Of a stretch of DNA of 64,000 nucleotides, positions 1 to 10,053 are shown piece by piece. Each line of letters opens with the position of its first letter. Position 1 is the first letter of the stretch. The notes beneath the pieces are model-generated. The model was given only the letters and a program-made list of their open reading frames with translations. It was not told the origin of the DNA and ran no database searches. The DNA comes from Brenneria izbisi. Its GTDB lineage: Bacteria; Pseudomonadota; Gammaproteobacteria; Enterobacterales; Enterobacteriaceae. The position numbers and the translations under genes were made by a program. The stretch spans positions 79,437 through 143,436 of the forward strand of contig NZ_JAMPJU010000010.1 in assembly GCF_025840185.1 (NCBI RefSeq). The letters run 5' to 3'.

Positions 1-749
1 TGGCTGAACGGCTGCATTATCAGGGCGATTTGGAGGCGGCGAAGCAACTCATTTTGTCGCATCTGCGTTTCGTTATTCATGTGGCCCGTAATTATTCCGG
101 CTATGGCTTGCCGCAGGCAGACCTGATTCAGGAAGGCAACATCGGTCTGATGAAGGCGGTACGTCGCTTTAATCCTGAAGTGGGCGTGCGTCTGGTGTCT
201 TTCGCCGTCCATTGGATCAAAGCTGAAATTCACGAATATGTGCTGCGCAACTGGCGTATTGTGAAAGTCGCGACCACCAAAGCGCAACGTAAGCTGTTCT
301 TTAACCTGCGTAAGTCCAAAACGCGTCTTGGCTGGTTCAATCAGGATGAAGTTGAACTGGTTGCCCGAGAACTGGGTGTGACCAGCAAAGATGTGCGTGA
401 AATGGAATCGCGTATGGCTGCCCAGGACATGACCTTTGACCCGACGCCGGATGAAGAGACGCATGATGGCAAGGCCATGTCCCCCATGCTCTATTTGCAG
501 GATAAGTCTTCCGACTTTGCTGATGGCATCGAAGAAGATAACTGGGATAACCATGCGGCGGACAAACTGACGGATGCGCTGCAAGGGCTGGATGAGCGCA
601 GCCAGCGTATTATCCGCGCTCGTTGGCTGGATGATGACAACAAGTCAACATTGCAGGAACTGGCCGATGAATATGGCGTATCCGCAGAGCGGGTAAGGCA
701 GTTGGAAAAGAACGCCATGAAAAAGCTGCGAGCGGCGATCGAAGCCTAA
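1..749 (+). CDS. rpoH: RNA polymerase heat-shock sigma factor sigma-32, 5' end outside window
   Basis: This is the 3' part of the heat-shock sigma factor, which directs RNA polymerase to chaperone and protease promoters. The reading frame is open from the first bases of the window, so the N-terminus is missing. Visible parts include region 2 ([33 protein letters not shown] is spread across about bases 60-155), the family-specific RpoH box ([12 protein letters not shown]), and the C-terminal region 4.2 helix-turn-helix ([19 protein letters not shown]). The protein ends KKLRAAIEA, as in enterobacterial RpoH. It is followed by a strong terminator and then by convergent panM, the same context as rpoH-panM-liv in E. 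coli. Identity is very secure. The annealing-controlled 5' leader that acts as an RNA thermometer lies outside the window. Confidence 0.98.
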   Translation, partial: AERLHYQGDLEAAKQLILSHLRFVIHVARNYSGYGLPQADLIQEGNIGLMKAVRRFNPEVGVRLVSFAVHWIKAEIHEYVLRNWRIVKVATTKAQRKLFFNLRKSKTRLGWFNQDEVELVARELGVTSKDVREMESRMAAQDMTFDPTPDEETHDGKAMSPMLYLQDKSSDFADGIEEDNWDNHAADKLTDALQGLDERSQRIIRARWLDDDNKSTLQELADEYGVSAERVRQLEKNAMKKLRAAIEA

Positions 750-773
750 GCGACAGCACATACAAGAAAGAAG

Positions 774-800
774 GGTCGGACAAGTGTCCGACCTTTTTTT
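774..800 (+). terminator. rpoH rho-independent terminator
   Basis: A perfect 8-bp stem (GGTCGGAC / GTCCGACC) with a 4-nt loop is followed directly by a run of seven T. It lies 25 bases after the rpoH stop codon. Confidence 0.93.
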
Positions 801-859
801 TATGCGCGTTATCCTTGCTGGTCGTCGCTTGATGACGTTTAACAGTGCTTCCGGCGTTT

Positions 860-1267
860 TTATCCTTGTTTACGGATATAACGCCAGCCGCCGGATACTG
901 GCGAAAAGCCGCAGCTAATCATGAATTTTGCCAGCACGTCCTCTTTGACGGCAGCGTGATCGGCTGTCGCCAACCACCACTCTTTCACGCCTGGTAACTG
1001 CTTGCGAGCTTCATCTATCAGATATAAACCAACGCCACGGCGTCGGGTGGTGTCACGCACCAGGAGATCGCTCAGTTCGGCATAGTCGCCTTTAATCTCA
1101 ACCATGACGGCAGCCAGCAAGCGATCGTTAAAACGCGCGGCGAACAGCCGACGCTCTGCGTTAAGACTCTCTTCCAAAAGTTCCAGATTCTGGTGCGGCC
1201 AAATTGTAGCCAGATCAATTTTATCCTGCTGGCTGAATTGGGTGAGACATTCAACGGTTAGTTTCAT
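860..1267 (-). CDS. panM: PanD maturation factor / regulator, GNAT family (PanM, also called PanZ)
   Basis: This 135-residue protein is an N-acetyltransferase-fold protein that binds acetyl-CoA and triggers autocleavage of aspartate decarboxylase PanD, so it supports beta-alanine and pantothenate synthesis. The acetyl-CoA binding loop is seen as RRRGVGLYLIDEA near residues 75-88, and the short length is typical of PanM. It is convergent with rpoH and divergent from livK, a position conserved in enterobacteria. The start chosen is the ATG giving MKLTVECLTQ. The function comes from family knowledge. The sequence itself shows only the GNAT fold and the synteny. Confidence 0.9.
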   Translation of the reverse strand: MKLTVECLTQFSQQDKIDLATIWPHQNLELLEESLNAERRLFAARFNDRLLAAVMVEIKGDYAELSDLLVRDTTRRRGVGLYLIDEARKQLPGVKEWWLATADHAAVKEDVLAKFMISCGFSPVSGGWRYIRKQG

Positions 1268-1367
1268 TTACGAGCACTCCATCAAGTGAGTGAAGAATCA
1301 TGTCATTGTTTTGCAGTGGAACAGTGATGCCATTTTTATAGCGAGCTTCCTGCTTACTATCCTTCGG

Positions 1368-1399
1368 GCCGATGTCGCAAGCGACATGGGCATTTTTTT
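1368..1399 (+). terminator. terminator-like hairpin in the long livK upstream region
   Basis: The gap between panM and livK is about 465 bases. It contains the inverted repeat ATGTCGC-AA-GCGACAT, extended by outer GCC/GGC pairs and followed by a run of seven T. It points towards livK and lies about 330 bases before its start codon. It could be an attenuator in a long liv leader, or it could end a short RNA started from the panM side. The rest of the gap is A/T-rich promoter-like sequence in which I could not fix a start site. Confidence 0.6.
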
Positions 1400-1732
1400 A
1401 TTTAAAGTCAACAGTGAAAATGTTTTGCACTGTAAGTATTGTTCGAGTAATACATTAATAATCAGCACATAAAGTAGCATAACTGACTATATATAAATCA
1501 AACATCGATGTTTCAGACTGGTGTTTTATGCTGAAAACATAAATCGCCGCTACTGATGTCGGTTGATTTGCAGCATAATATTCCTGTTTAATAATATGAA
1601 AAATAAAGCCTTATTAGAAACTATTACTAATAATAACCCTAACCCGTTCTTACATATAAGAAAAAGGTTATGTTATGACGCAAGGCGGTCATGTTTTCAG
1701 CAATATCCATAATAAAAGATGGGGTAAATCGA

Positions 1733-2845
1733 ATGAAATTTAGTAAAAGCAAAACATTGCTGATGGGTTGTATGGCTGTTGCATTCAGCCATGCGGCGAG
1801 TGCCGCGGATATTAAGGTTGCTGTTGTAGGCGCCATGTCCGGTCCGGTTGCGCAATATGGTGATATGGAGTTTATTGGCGCGCGTCAGGCCATTGCCGAT
1901 ATCAATGCTAAAGGCGGCGTCAACGGCAATAAACTGGTTGGCGTCGAATATGATGACGCATGCGATCCGAAACAAGCGGTGGCCGTGGCGAATAAAGTCA
2001 TCAACGACGGTATTCGTTATGTTATTGGCCATTTGTGTTCCTCCTCCACGCAGCCTGCTTCCGATATTTACGAAGAAGAAGGCGTGATCATGATTACGCC
2101 AGCCGCCACCAACGCGGATTTGACCACCCGCGGCTATGAGCTGGTACTGCGTACCACCGGCCTGGATTCCGATCAAGGCCCAACGGCGACGAAATATATT
2201 GTCGAGACGATTAAACCTCAGCGCATCGCCGTTATACATGATAAACAGCAATACGGTGAAGGTTTGGCCCGCTCTGTTCAGGATAGTCTGAAAAAAGCCA
2301 ATGCGAATGTGGTGTTGTTTGAAGGTGTGACCGCGGGTGATAAAGATTTCTCCTCGCTGGTGGCTCGCCTGAAAAAAGAAAACGTGGATTTCGTTTATTT
2401 TGGCGGCTATTACCCGGAAATGGGGTTACTCATGCGTCAGTCCCGTCAAAGTGGCATGACCACTAAATTCATGGGGCCGGAAGGCGTGGGCAACGCTTCG
2501 CTGTCCAATATCGCGGGTGAGGCATCGGAAGGCATGCTGGTCACATTGCCGAAACGTTATGATCAGGTGCCAGCCAACCAACCAATTGTCGATGCGCTGA
2601 AAGCCAAAAAACTGGATCCGACCGGGCCGTTCGTCTGGACAACGTATGCCGCATTGCAATCTCTGACCACCGCCATGCAACGCAGCGGCAGCATGGAGCC
2701 GGAACAACTGGTCAGCGATCTGAAAGCCAAATCGGTGGATACCGTGATGGGGCCACTGAGTTGGAATGAGAAAGGCGACCTGAAAGGGTTTGAGTTTGGC
2801 GTATTTGAGTGGCATGCAGACGGTACTTCCAGCGTAGCGAAGTAA
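1733..2845 (+). CDS. livK: Branched-chain amino acid ABC transporter, periplasmic binding protein
   Basis: This 370-residue periplasmic protein captures leucine, or leucine/isoleucine/valine, for the LivHMGF transporter. Residues 1-24 form a signal peptide ([18 protein letters not shown]... with an AxA-type cleavage site before [14 protein letters not shown]). The mature domain is a type I periplasmic fold, with two cysteines (DDACDP and GHLCSSS) likely forming the conserved disulfide. The ATG at 1733 was chosen over an upstream in-frame one because it follows a GGGG Shine-Dalgarno and begins the signal peptide. E. coli has two such proteins (LivJ and LivK) flanking panM. Here only one is present, so the LivJ or LivK specificity cannot be read from the sequence. 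Confidence 0.93.
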   Translation: MKFSKSKTLLMGCMAVAFSHAASAADIKVAVVGAMSGPVAQYGDMEFIGARQAIADINAKGGVNGNKLVGVEYDDACDPKQAVAVANKVINDGIRYVIGHLCSSSTQPASDIYEEEGVIMITPAATNADLTTRGYELVLRTTGLDSDQGPTATKYIVETIKPQRIAVIHDKQQYGEGLARSVQDSLKKANANVVLFEGVTAGDKDFSSLVARLKKENVDFVYFGGYYPEMGLLMRQSRQSGMTTKFMGPEGVGNASLSNIAGEASEGMLVTLPKRYDQVPANQPIVDALKAKKLDPTGPFVWTTYAALQSLTTAMQRSGSMEPEQLVSDLKAKSVDTVMGPLSWNEKGDLKGFEFGVFEWHADGTSSVAK

Positions 2846-2969
2846 TGGCTGCGCGGTAATGATTTCAGCCTGCATGAGCTTTGGCTGTCATCAATCGATG
2901 CTGTAATAATTCCTCAATACCGATGCCTCCGTTGCCGCAAGGCGCGGGGGCAGAATCTAAGGTTAAGGT

Positions 2970-3896
2970 ATGTCCGAGCAGTTCCTCTACTTTTTTCAGC
3001 AGATGTTCAACGGTCTGACGTTGGGCAGCACCTATGCGCTGATCGCCATTGGCTACACCATGGTTTACGGTATCATCGGCATGATTAACTTCGCCCACGG
3101 CGAGGTTTACATGATCGGTAGTTACGTCTCCTTTATTGTTATTGCCGGGCTGATGATGATGGGTATTGATGCGAGCTGGCTGTTGATCAGCGTCGCTTTT
3201 GTCGCAGCCGTCGTCATTTCCAGCGCTTACGGCTGGAGTATTGAACGGGTCGCCTATCGACCGGTGCGCACTTCCAAGCGCCTGATCGCACTGATTTCCG
3301 CCATCGGCATGTCTATTTTTCTGCAAAACTACGTCAGCCTGAACCAGGGCTCACGCGATGTCGCGCTCCCCAGCATGATTACCGGACAGTGGGTGTTGGG
3401 CGAAACCAATGGTTTTGCCGCGACAATCAGCACCATGCAGTTGACCATCTGGATCGTGACGTTCCTCGCTATGCTGGCCCTGACGCTGTTTATCCGCTAT
3501 TCGCGCATGGGACGCGCGTGTCGCGCCTGTGCGGAAGATCTAAAAATGGCCAGCCTGCTGGGTATCAGCACCGACCGCGTTATTTCCTTGACCTTTGTCA
3601 TCGGCGCGCTGATGGCGGCGGTAGCCGGAGTGCTGCTAGGGCAGTTCTACGGCGTGATTAACCCCTACATCGGTTTTATGGCCGGTATGAAAGCCTTTAC
3701 CGCAGCGGTGCTGGGCGGCATCGGCAGCATCCCCGGCGCGATGATTGGCGGGCTGATTCTGGGCGTGGCGGAAGCGTTGACATCCGCCTACCTGAGTACG
3801 GAGTACAAGGATGCGGTATCGTTCGCGTTGCTGATTGTGGTTCTGCTGGTCATGCCTACCGGTATTCTTGGCCGTCCAGAGGTTGAGAAAGTATGA
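2970..3896 (+). CDS. livH: Branched-chain amino acid ABC transporter permease LivH
   Basis: This is a 308-residue inner-membrane permease, the first of two permease subunits of the LIV-I/LS uptake system. It opens with the family signature of hydrophobic helices ([24 protein letters not shown]) and has about eight membrane segments. It lies 124 bases after livK. That gap carries a GC-rich imperfect hairpin (about 2925-2951) without a T-run, which may reduce expression of the membrane genes relative to the binding protein. The ribosome site TAAGG is directly before the ATG. The stop overlaps livM by 4 bases. Confidence 0.95.
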   Translation: MSEQFLYFFQQMFNGLTLGSTYALIAIGYTMVYGIIGMINFAHGEVYMIGSYVSFIVIAGLMMMGIDASWLLISVAFVAAVVISSAYGWSIERVAYRPVRTSKRLIALISAIGMSIFLQNYVSLNQGSRDVALPSMITGQWVLGETNGFAATISTMQLTIWIVTFLAMLALTLFIRYSRMGRACRACAEDLKMASLLGISTDRVISLTFVIGALMAAVAGVLLGQFYGVINPYIGFMAGMKAFTAAVLGGIGSIPGAMIGGLILGVAEALTSAYLSTEYKDAVSFALLIVVLLVMPTGILGRPEVEKV

Positions 3897-5164
3897 AAAA
3901 GCTCAATCTTTTCAATGCTATTATCTCCGCGTTTATGTTGCTGGTGCTGGCCGCGTTTTTAATGGGCATGCAACTGGGTCTTGATGGGACCAAACTGGTG
4001 GTGCGCGGCGCTGATGAGGTGCGCTGGTACTGGATCGGCGCGGGTTGCATCGTGGTGTTCTTCTTTCAGTTGATTCGTCCGTTTTTCCAGGCGGGCCTGA
4101 AACGGTTTTCCGGCCCGTCGCTGGTATTGCCGAGTTTTGATGGCAGTACGCCGCGCCAGAAGTTGCTGGCGGCTTTGCTCATTGTCGCGGCGGTTGCCTG
4201 GCCTTTTCTGGTGTCTCGCGGCACTGTCGATATCGCGACCCTCACGTTGATATATGTGATGCTGGGACTGGGGCTGAATGTGGTTGTCGGTCTGTCGGGG
4301 TTGCTGGTATTAGGCTATGGCGGCTTTTATGCCATCGGCGCTTACACCTATGCCTTGTTGAATCACTATTACGGTCTGGGATTTTGGGAAAGTCTGCCGC
4401 TGGCGGGCATGGCTGCGGCGCTGTCCGGCTTTCTGCTGGGGTTCCCGGTATTGCGTCTGCGCGGGGATTATCTGGCTATCGTCACGTTGGGATTTGGTGA
4501 GATTGTTCGTATTCTGTTGCTTAACAATACCGAAATCACCGGCGGCCCGAATGGTATCAGCCAGATCCCGAAACCGACCCTCTTTGGTCTGGAATTCAGT
4601 CGTAACGCTCGCGACGGCTGGGATACCTTCCACAATTTCTTCGGCCTGAAATACGATCCCAGCGATCGCATCATTTTCCTGTATCTGGTGGCGCTGTTGC
4701 TGGTGGTATTAACGTTGTTTGTCATCAACCGTTTATTGCGCATGCCGCTGGGCCGGGCCTGGGAAGCGCTGCGTGACGACGAGATTGCCTGCCGTTCGTT
4801 GGGCTTGAGCCCCACTCGCATCAAGTTGACCGCGTTTACCATCAGTGCGGCGTTTGCCGGGTTCGCCGGTACGTTGTTTGCGGCGCGTCAGGGGTTCGTC
4901 AGCCCGGAATCCTTCACATTCGCCGAGTCCGCGTTTGTGTTGGCGATTGTGGTGCTGGGCGGCATGGGTTCGCAGTTCGCGGTGATCCTGGCGGCTATTC
5001 TGCTGGTGGTGTCCCGTGAACTGATGCGTGATTTGAATGAGTACAGCATGTTGCTGCTGGGCGCGTTGATGGTGCTGATGATGATTTGGCGGCCACAAGG
5101 CTTATTGCCGATGAAACGTCCGCAAATGAAGCTGAAAGTCGCTAAGAAGGAAGAGCAGGCATGA
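3893..5164 (+). CDS. livM: Branched-chain amino acid ABC transporter permease LivM
   Basis: This is a 423-residue permease that pairs with LivH. An N-terminal extension with two membrane segments precedes the core permease domain, which starts around residue 100 ([34 protein letters not shown] in split form). This matches enterobacterial LivM in length. A cytoplasmic EAA-like loop is visible as [20 protein letters not shown]. The gene overlaps livH by ATGA and livG by ATGA, so the three are likely translationally coupled. Confidence 0.95.
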   Translation: MKKLNLFNAIISAFMLLVLAAFLMGMQLGLDGTKLVVRGADEVRWYWIGAGCIVVFFFQLIRPFFQAGLKRFSGPSLVLPSFDGSTPRQKLLAALLIVAAVAWPFLVSRGTVDIATLTLIYVMLGLGLNVVVGLSGLLVLGYGGFYAIGAYTYALLNHYYGLGFWESLPLAGMAAALSGFLLGFPVLRLRGDYLAIVTLGFGEIVRILLLNNTEITGGPNGISQIPKPTLFGLEFSRNARDGWDTFHNFFGLKYDPSDRIIFLYLVALLLVVLTLFVINRLLRMPLGRAWEALRDDEIACRSLGLSPTRIKLTAFTISAAFAGFAGTLFAARQGFVSPESFTFAESAFVLAIVVLGGMGSQFAVILAAILLVVSRELMRDLNEYSMLLLGALMVLMMIWRPQGLLPMKRPQMKLKVAKKEEQA

Positions 5165-5934
5165 GTGAGACGCAGCCATTATTATCGGTCCGCGGCCTGA
5201 TGATGCGTTTTGGCGGCCTGCTGGCGGTCAACAATGTTGAACTGGATATTCATTCGGGTGAAATCGTTTCATTGATTGGCCCGAACGGGGCCGGGAAAAC
5301 CACGGTATTCAACTGCCTGACCGGTTTTTATCGTCCGAGCGGCGGCGCCATCCTGTTGCGCGATCGCCATATTGAAGGTTTGTCGGGACAGGCGATTGCC
5401 CGTATGGGCGTGGTGCGCACGTTCCAGCATGTGCGTTTATTCCGCGAAATGACCGTGGTCGAAAACCTGCTGGTGGCGCAGCATCAACATCTGAAAAGCG
5501 GCGTGTTCGCCGGGCTATTGAAGACACCGGCCTTCCGTCGCGCGGAAGCGGATGCGCAGGATCGCGCGGCAGCCTGGCTGGAACGCATCGGTTTGCTGGA
5601 TCTGGCGAACCGGCAGGCAGGCAATCTGGCCTATGGGCAGCAGCGCCGGTTGGAAATTGCTCGTTGTATGGTCACGCGCCCTGAATTGCTGATGCTGGAT
5701 GAACCGGCGGCGGGCCTTAACCCGAAAGAAACCGAAGCGTTGGATCAGTTGATTGTGGAACTGCGCGACAGCCATCAGGTGTCCGTCCTGCTGATTGAGC
5801 ATGATATGAAGCTGGTGATGGGGATTTCCGACAGGATTTATGTCGTTAATCAGGGTACGCCGCTGGCGCAAGGCACCCCCGCTGAAATTCGTAATAACCC
5901 GGATGTGATCCGCGCTTATCTGGGTGAAGGATAA
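5161..5934 (+). CDS. livG: Branched-chain amino acid ABC transporter ATP-binding protein LivG
   Basis: This 257-residue ATPase is one of the two nucleotide-binding subunits. The Walker A motif is GPNGAGKTT near residue 40. The signature motif is [14 protein letters not shown], and Walker B reads [13 protein letters not shown]. The switch histidine follows in LLIEHDM. The start codon overlaps the livM stop, which indicates operon coupling. Confidence 0.96.
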   Translation: MSETQPLLSVRGLMMRFGGLLAVNNVELDIHSGEIVSLIGPNGAGKTTVFNCLTGFYRPSGGAILLRDRHIEGLSGQAIARMGVVRTFQHVRLFREMTVVENLLVAQHQHLKSGVFAGLLKTPAFRRAEADAQDRAAAWLERIGLLDLANRQAGNLAYGQQRRLEIARCMVTRPELLMLDEPAAGLNPKETEALDQLIVELRDSHQVSVLLIEHDMKLVMGISDRIYVVNQGTPLAQGTPAEIRNNPDVIRAYLGEG

Positions 5935-5938
5935 CGTT

Positions 5939-6640
5939 ATGCTGTCATTAAATCAGGTTTCGGCTCACTACGGTAAAATTCAGGCGCTGCATCAGGTAAG
6001 CCTGCACATTGAACAGGGCGAAATTGTTACGCTTATCGGCGCCAACGGCGCCGGTAAAACTACGCTGTTGGGAACACTCTGCGGCGACCCGCGCGCCAGC
6101 GAAGGCACCATCATGTTCGATGGGAAAGACATTACCCACTGGCAAACGGCGCAGATTATGCGCGAGGCGATTGCCATTGTTCCTGAAGGACGGCGGGTTT
6201 TTTCCCGTATGACCGTGGAAGAGAATCTGGCGATGGGCGGTTTCTTTGCCGATCGCCAGCAATACCAGCAGCGCATTGAACGCGTCTACGCCCTGTTTCC
6301 GCGATTGTATGAGAGACGCGCGCAGCGGGCCGGCACCATGTCCGGCGGTGAGCAACAGATGCTGGCGATTGGGCGGGCGCTGATGAGTCAACCACGTTTA
6401 TTGTTATTGGATGAGCCTTCTCTGGGGCTGGCGCCGATTATCATTCTGCAAATTTTTGATACCATCCAGCAATTGCGTGAAGAAGGCATGACCATCTTTC
6501 TGGTGGAGCAAAACGCCAACCAAGCGTTGCGTTTGGCTGATCGCGGTTATGTACTTGAAAACGGTCATGTAGTGTTGGAAGACACCGGTGCGGCATTGTT
6601 GGCAAATGAAGCGGTACGCTCGGCCTATCTGGGCGGGTAA
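5939..6640 (+). CDS. livF: Branched-chain amino acid ABC transporter ATP-binding protein LivF
   Basis: This is the second ATPase, 233 residues from the ATG at 5939. It has Walker A GANGAGKTT, the signature TMSGGEQQMLAIGRAL and Walker B LLLLDEPSLGLAP, all in the usual LivF order. The start at 5939 has the GGTGAAGG ribosome site inside the end of livG. An in-frame GTG at 5924 would give five extra residues (KDNV) and resembles the slightly longer E. coli N-terminus, so the start is not fully certain. This is the last gene of the liv operon, and no strong terminator follows before the aminotransferase. Confidence 0.95.
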   Translation: MLSLNQVSAHYGKIQALHQVSLHIEQGEIVTLIGANGAGKTTLLGTLCGDPRASEGTIMFDGKDITHWQTAQIMREAIAIVPEGRRVFSRMTVEENLAMGGFFADRQQYQQRIERVYALFPRLYERRAQRAGTMSGGEQQMLAIGRALMSQPRLLLLDEPSLGLAPIIILQIFDTIQQLREEGMTIFLVEQNANQALRLADRGYVLENGHVVLEDTGAALLANEAVRSAYLGG

Positions 6641-6692
6641 TTGATATCGGGTCGGTTATCCGGCCTGTTTTTGTAAGAAGGGTTGAAAAAAG

Positions 6693-7880
6693 ATGGCCAA
6701 CGAAGGGTTACTGGCGCAGCGCATTGCTCAGTTGAAAAGTTCCGCTATTCGTGAACTGCTTAAACATAGCAAGATGGACAATATTATCTCGCTGGCGGGC
6801 GGGATCCCCTCTGATGCACTGTTTGATTTTGTCGGGTTGAGTCAGGCGACGCAGTTAGCCATTACCGAGCAGCCGAAAACGGCTTTCCAGTATGGGCTGA
6901 CAGAGGGCAGCGGCGTGCTGCGCGAACGTATCGCCGATCTGTGCGCCTTACGTGGCGTGAAAACACAGGCGGAAGATATCGTAGTGACGGCGGGTTCGCA
7001 GCAGGCGCTGGATTTGATTATGCGTTCCATGGTCGATCCAGGCGATGTCTTTGTCGTTGAACGCCCGACCTATCTCGCCGCGCTGCAAACGCTGGAACTG
7101 GCGCAGGCGCAGGTGATGTCTGTCGCGTCCGACGAGCATGGCATGGTGGTGGATGAACTGGAAGAACTGTTGCAAAAACAGCGTATCAAGGGTGTCTATA
7201 TCGTCCCGAATTTCGGTAACCCCAGCGGCGTCACATTGAGCTATGAGCGGCGTAAGCAACTGATAGCGCTGGCTGCGCGTTATGGGTTTGTCATCATTGA
7301 GGATGATCCCTACGGCGAGTTGCGTTTTACCGAAGAGCGGAACCCGACATTGTTCCAGTTGGCGCTGGAGCAACTGGGCAGCACGGAATACGTGCTTTAC
7401 ACCTCCACATTCTCCAAAGTGCTGGCGCCGGGATTGCGTCTGGGCTGGGCGATCCTGCCGCAGTGGTTGCTGCATAAAGTCGCAATTATCAAACAGGCGG
7501 CGGATTTGCATGCCAGCACACTGTCGCAAACGGTGGTGGAGTGCTATCTGGGGTTGGGACGTCTGGAAGCGCAGATCGAGAAGATTCGTTACGCCTATAA
7601 GCACAAAGGCGAGTTGCTGGCACGGTTGGTTGAACAGGCGTTGGGGGATGTCATTACCTTTAACCAACCGAAAGGCGGCATGTTCCTGTGGGCAAAATTC
7701 CGTCACGAATTTAATACCACTGAATGGTTGAAACAGACGCTTAATCAGGGCGTGGTGTTCGTTCCCGGTGAGTTTTTCTTTTCTGACCGGCCTGATTATT
7801 CGACGCTGCGTCTTTCCTTTGCGACCGCGACGGATGAACAGATGCGCGAGGCGGTGGCCCGCCTGCGCCGCGCTCTGTAA
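6693..7880 (+). CDS. PLP-dependent class I/II aminotransferase
   Basis: This 395-residue fold-type I aminotransferase resembles 2-aminoadipate and aromatic/branched-chain transaminases (LysN/ARO8-like). The PLP lysine lies in STFSKVLAPGLRLGW (near residue 240), and the phosphate-binding and substrate arginine region is DYSTLRLSFA near the C-terminus. An Asn-Pro cofactor contact is seen in VPNFGNPSGVTLS, and the PLP-ring aspartate in IIEDDPYGE. It starts 52 bases after livF on the same strand and ends at a good terminator, so it may be cotranscribed with the liv genes. That would suggest a substrate imported by them, but this is inference. The exact substrate cannot be read. Confidence 0.85.
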   Translation: MANEGLLAQRIAQLKSSAIRELLKHSKMDNIISLAGGIPSDALFDFVGLSQATQLAITEQPKTAFQYGLTEGSGVLRERIADLCALRGVKTQAEDIVVTAGSQQALDLIMRSMVDPGDVFVVERPTYLAALQTLELAQAQVMSVASDEHGMVVDELEELLQKQRIKGVYIVPNFGNPSGVTLSYERRKQLIALAARYGFVIIEDDPYGELRFTEERNPTLFQLALEQLGSTEYVLYTSTFSKVLAPGLRLGWAILPQWLLHKVAIIKQAADLHASTLSQTVVECYLGLGRLEAQIEKIRYAYKHKGELLARLVEQALGDVITFNQPKGGMFLWAKFRHEFNTTEWLKQTLNQGVVFVPGEFFFSDRPDYSTLRLSFATATDEQMREAVARLRRAL

Positions 7881-7909
7881 ACGACGTCCAGGGGTTACCT
7901 GATAAAAAA

Positions 7910-7935
7910 CCGCGTCCTTGCTGACGCGGTTTTTT
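7910..7935. terminator. bidirectional terminator between the aminotransferase and MCP genes
   Basis: The stem CCGCGTC / GACGCGG has a 6-nt loop, six T on the plus side and an A-run on the other side. It can serve both convergent genes. Confidence 0.9.
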
Positions 7936-7966
7936 AGTGGATATTAATTTTAGGAATCTTTGTTTC

Positions 7967-9631
7967 TTAAAACGTTTCCCAATCTTTATTGGACGCGTTG
8001 GTTAGCGCCAGAGCAGTACGCGGGGGCTTTTGGGCGGTCTTTGGTGCGGCGCGTTGCGGTTGTCCGCCTGCAATGGTGAAGGCTTTCATCAGTTCTACCA
8101 GATGGGCAGCCTGATCGCTCAGACTATCCGCGGCGCTGGCGGATTGCTCCACCAGTGCGGCATTCTGCTGTGTGACCTGATCCAGTTGATTCACCGCGTC
8201 ATGAATTTGGGAAATGCCGGATTCCTGCTCCTGAGTGGTGACGCCAATTTCGTTGATCAGATCGGCGACATTTCGCGCCTGACGCACCAGTTCTTCGATG
8301 GTGCTGCCCGCGTCAGCCACCAGTGTTGAGCCGACTTCCACCTTCTCGACGCTGTTGGCGATCAATTCTTTGATTTCTTTGGCGGCGGTCGCGGAGCGCT
8401 GCGCCAGTGAGCGCACTTCCCCTGCCACAACCGCGAAACCACGTCCTTGCTCACCGGCACGCGCCGCCTCCACCGCAGCGTTGAGCGCCAGAATATTGGT
8501 CTGGAAAGCGATGCCGTCAATCACGCCGATGATATCGCCGATTTTATGCGAACTGTCGGTGATGCCTTTCATGGTCACCACGATATTGTTTACCGCGTCT
8601 CCGCCTTTCGCGGCGGTGGCGCTGGCTGCTTGCGCCAGTGTGGTGGCATTGCGCACCGTATCGGCATTCTGGCGCACGGTCTGGCTCATCTCTTCCATCG
8701 ATGCCGCGGTCTGCTGTAGGCTGGCGGCCTGTTCTTCGGTGCGTTGGCTGAGATCGGTGCTGCCTGCCGCAATCTGGCTGGAGCCGGTGGCGATGGATTC
8801 ACTGCTTTCGCGAACCTGTTCGACAATGTTGCTCAGACTTACGCGCATGCTGTTCATGGCGGCCAGCACGCTGTGGCTATCGCCTGGATGCAAATCGACC
8901 GCGACGGCCAGATTGCCCTGCGCCACCTGGTGGGCGATCTGCGCTGCGTAAGCCACTTCACCGCCTAGTTGCCGTTTGATGGTGCGGGTGATTAATATGG
9001 ATACCAGAATTCCCACCAACGCCGCGATCGCCGACAGGACCAACATGAAATTACCATCGGATTTCGCTTCGCTCATTGAGCTATTGGTTAGCGACAGCGT
9101 CAGCTTTTCCTGTTGCTCCACCATGTTGTCCAGCGCCGCGAACACCGGGCCCTGTGCATCCTGCATGTCGTTAACCATTATGTTTAACGCCTGCGCCCGT
9201 TGTTCCGGCTGTTCGGAAAGCCCTAGTTCGATAGCGCTTTTGACCGCCTGCATATAGGCGGGACGAGCGGCGGTGAGGCTATCGAGCGATCCGCGGGTTT
9301 CCGGTTCGGACAATCGCTCATACAGTTGCTTGAGCGTTTCCGTGTTGCGGACGATCTGCTTATCAATCAGTAATTTCTCTTCCTGCATGCGATTTCGGTC
9401 GGTATGCAGACCAATGTTGCGCACCGAGCGGGCAACGGTATCAAAGCCGTTTTTAGCGTCCTGTATCAGCATCAGGTTGGCCAGATTTTTTTCAGACAGA
9501 GATTCAATGTTATCTCCCAGCGAGACCAATTGCACCCGGCCAAAAATGGCAACCAGCAACCCGATAATGATAACGGAGGCAAAGCCCGTTCCCAGCATCG
9601 TTCCAAGCTTCATTTTTTTCATAAAGTTCAT
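7967..9631 (-). CDS. Methyl-accepting chemotaxis protein, Tsr/Tar type
   Basis: This is a 554-residue transmembrane chemoreceptor that signals to the CheA-CheW kinase. It has a first membrane segment at about residues 10-32, then a periplasmic four-helix-bundle ligand domain to about 190. A second membrane segment lies near 195-215, followed by a HAMP domain ([24 protein letters not shown]...). The signalling hairpin includes [20 protein letters not shown]. The C-terminus is DWETF, a match to the NWETF pentapeptide that tethers the CheR methyltransferase and CheB. The ligand is unknown, because this domain varies too much to assign by eye. It shares organisation with the next MCP gene. Confidence 0.95.
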   Translation of the reverse strand: MNFMKKMKLGTMLGTGFASVIIIGLLVAIFGRVQLVSLGDNIESLSEKNLANLMLIQDAKNGFDTVARSVRNIGLHTDRNRMQEEKLLIDKQIVRNTETLKQLYERLSEPETRGSLDSLTAARPAYMQAVKSAIELGLSEQPEQRAQALNIMVNDMQDAQGPVFAALDNMVEQQEKLTLSLTNSSMSEAKSDGNFMLVLSAIAALVGILVSILITRTIKRQLGGEVAYAAQIAHQVAQGNLAVAVDLHPGDSHSVLAAMNSMRVSLSNIVEQVRESSESIATGSSQIAAGSTDLSQRTEEQAASLQQTAASMEEMSQTVRQNADTVRNATTLAQAASATAAKGGDAVNNIVVTMKGITDSSHKIGDIIGVIDGIAFQTNILALNAAVEAARAGEQGRGFAVVAGEVRSLAQRSATAAKEIKELIANSVEKVEVGSTLVADAGSTIEELVRQARNVADLINEIGVTTQEQESGISQIHDAVNQLDQVTQQNAALVEQSASAADSLSDQAAHLVELMKAFTIAGGQPQRAAPKTAQKPPRTALALTNASNKDWETF

Positions 9632-10008
9632 AAATTATCTTGCTCTCCTTTTTCTACTGATGGGCAACGTGGTATTCCAGAGGTTAGGGAAAATACCCGT
9701 TATTTTTCAGGTTGCGATGGCGATTGCTGCCGCTGACTTGAATAGCTTATGGGGATACATTCGGCTACCGCCTTAAAACCTATTAAAAATAGTGTAGATG
9801 CCGAATTGATAGTCGATCGGTTTTACTGAAAGATGGACATGAACGTCATGCTCTAATAGAAGTAATATTAATTAATTAAATAGGCATGATAAAGGGTATG
9901 CACCTTTCGCCGCGGGCAGAACAAGGCTATAAATTGATGGCATTTATTCGAATCGGGACTGATGTTGTCTGAGAGGATATCAAGGGAAGGGCATAGAGCC
10001 GTGAGAAA

Positions 10009-10034
10009 CTAAAGGCCGCGTACGCGACCTTTAG
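10009..10034 (-). terminator. probable terminator after the second MCP gene
   Basis: The inverted repeat CTAAAGGCCGCG / CGCGACCTTTAG has a 2-base centre and one G-T pair. On the minus strand it is followed by a short TTTCTC run. It lies 20 bases beyond the stop codon of the MCP at 10054. The remaining gap to the other MCP (about 9632-10008) shows A/T-rich upstream sequence and no gene. Confidence 0.65.
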
Positions 10035-10053
10035 CGATTGGATCGTGATTGGT

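Noticed and set aside
1290..1472. 60-codon frame in the panM-livK gap
   Set aside because: It crosses the terminator-like hairpin and has no good start signal. A leader peptide role is possible but not supported.
6948..7706. 252-codon minus-strand frame inside the aminotransferase
   Set aside because: Shadow frame of a gene with clear PLP motifs. The product is His/Arg/Gln-rich without domain features.
8298..8951. 217-codon plus-strand frame inside the first MCP gene
   Set aside because: Antisense to the conserved signalling domain. It reappears opposite the second MCP for the same reason.
9640..9900. Possible sigma-28 promoter for the first MCP gene
   Set aside because: No TAAA-N15-GCCGATAA match of acceptable quality was found by eye on the minus strand.
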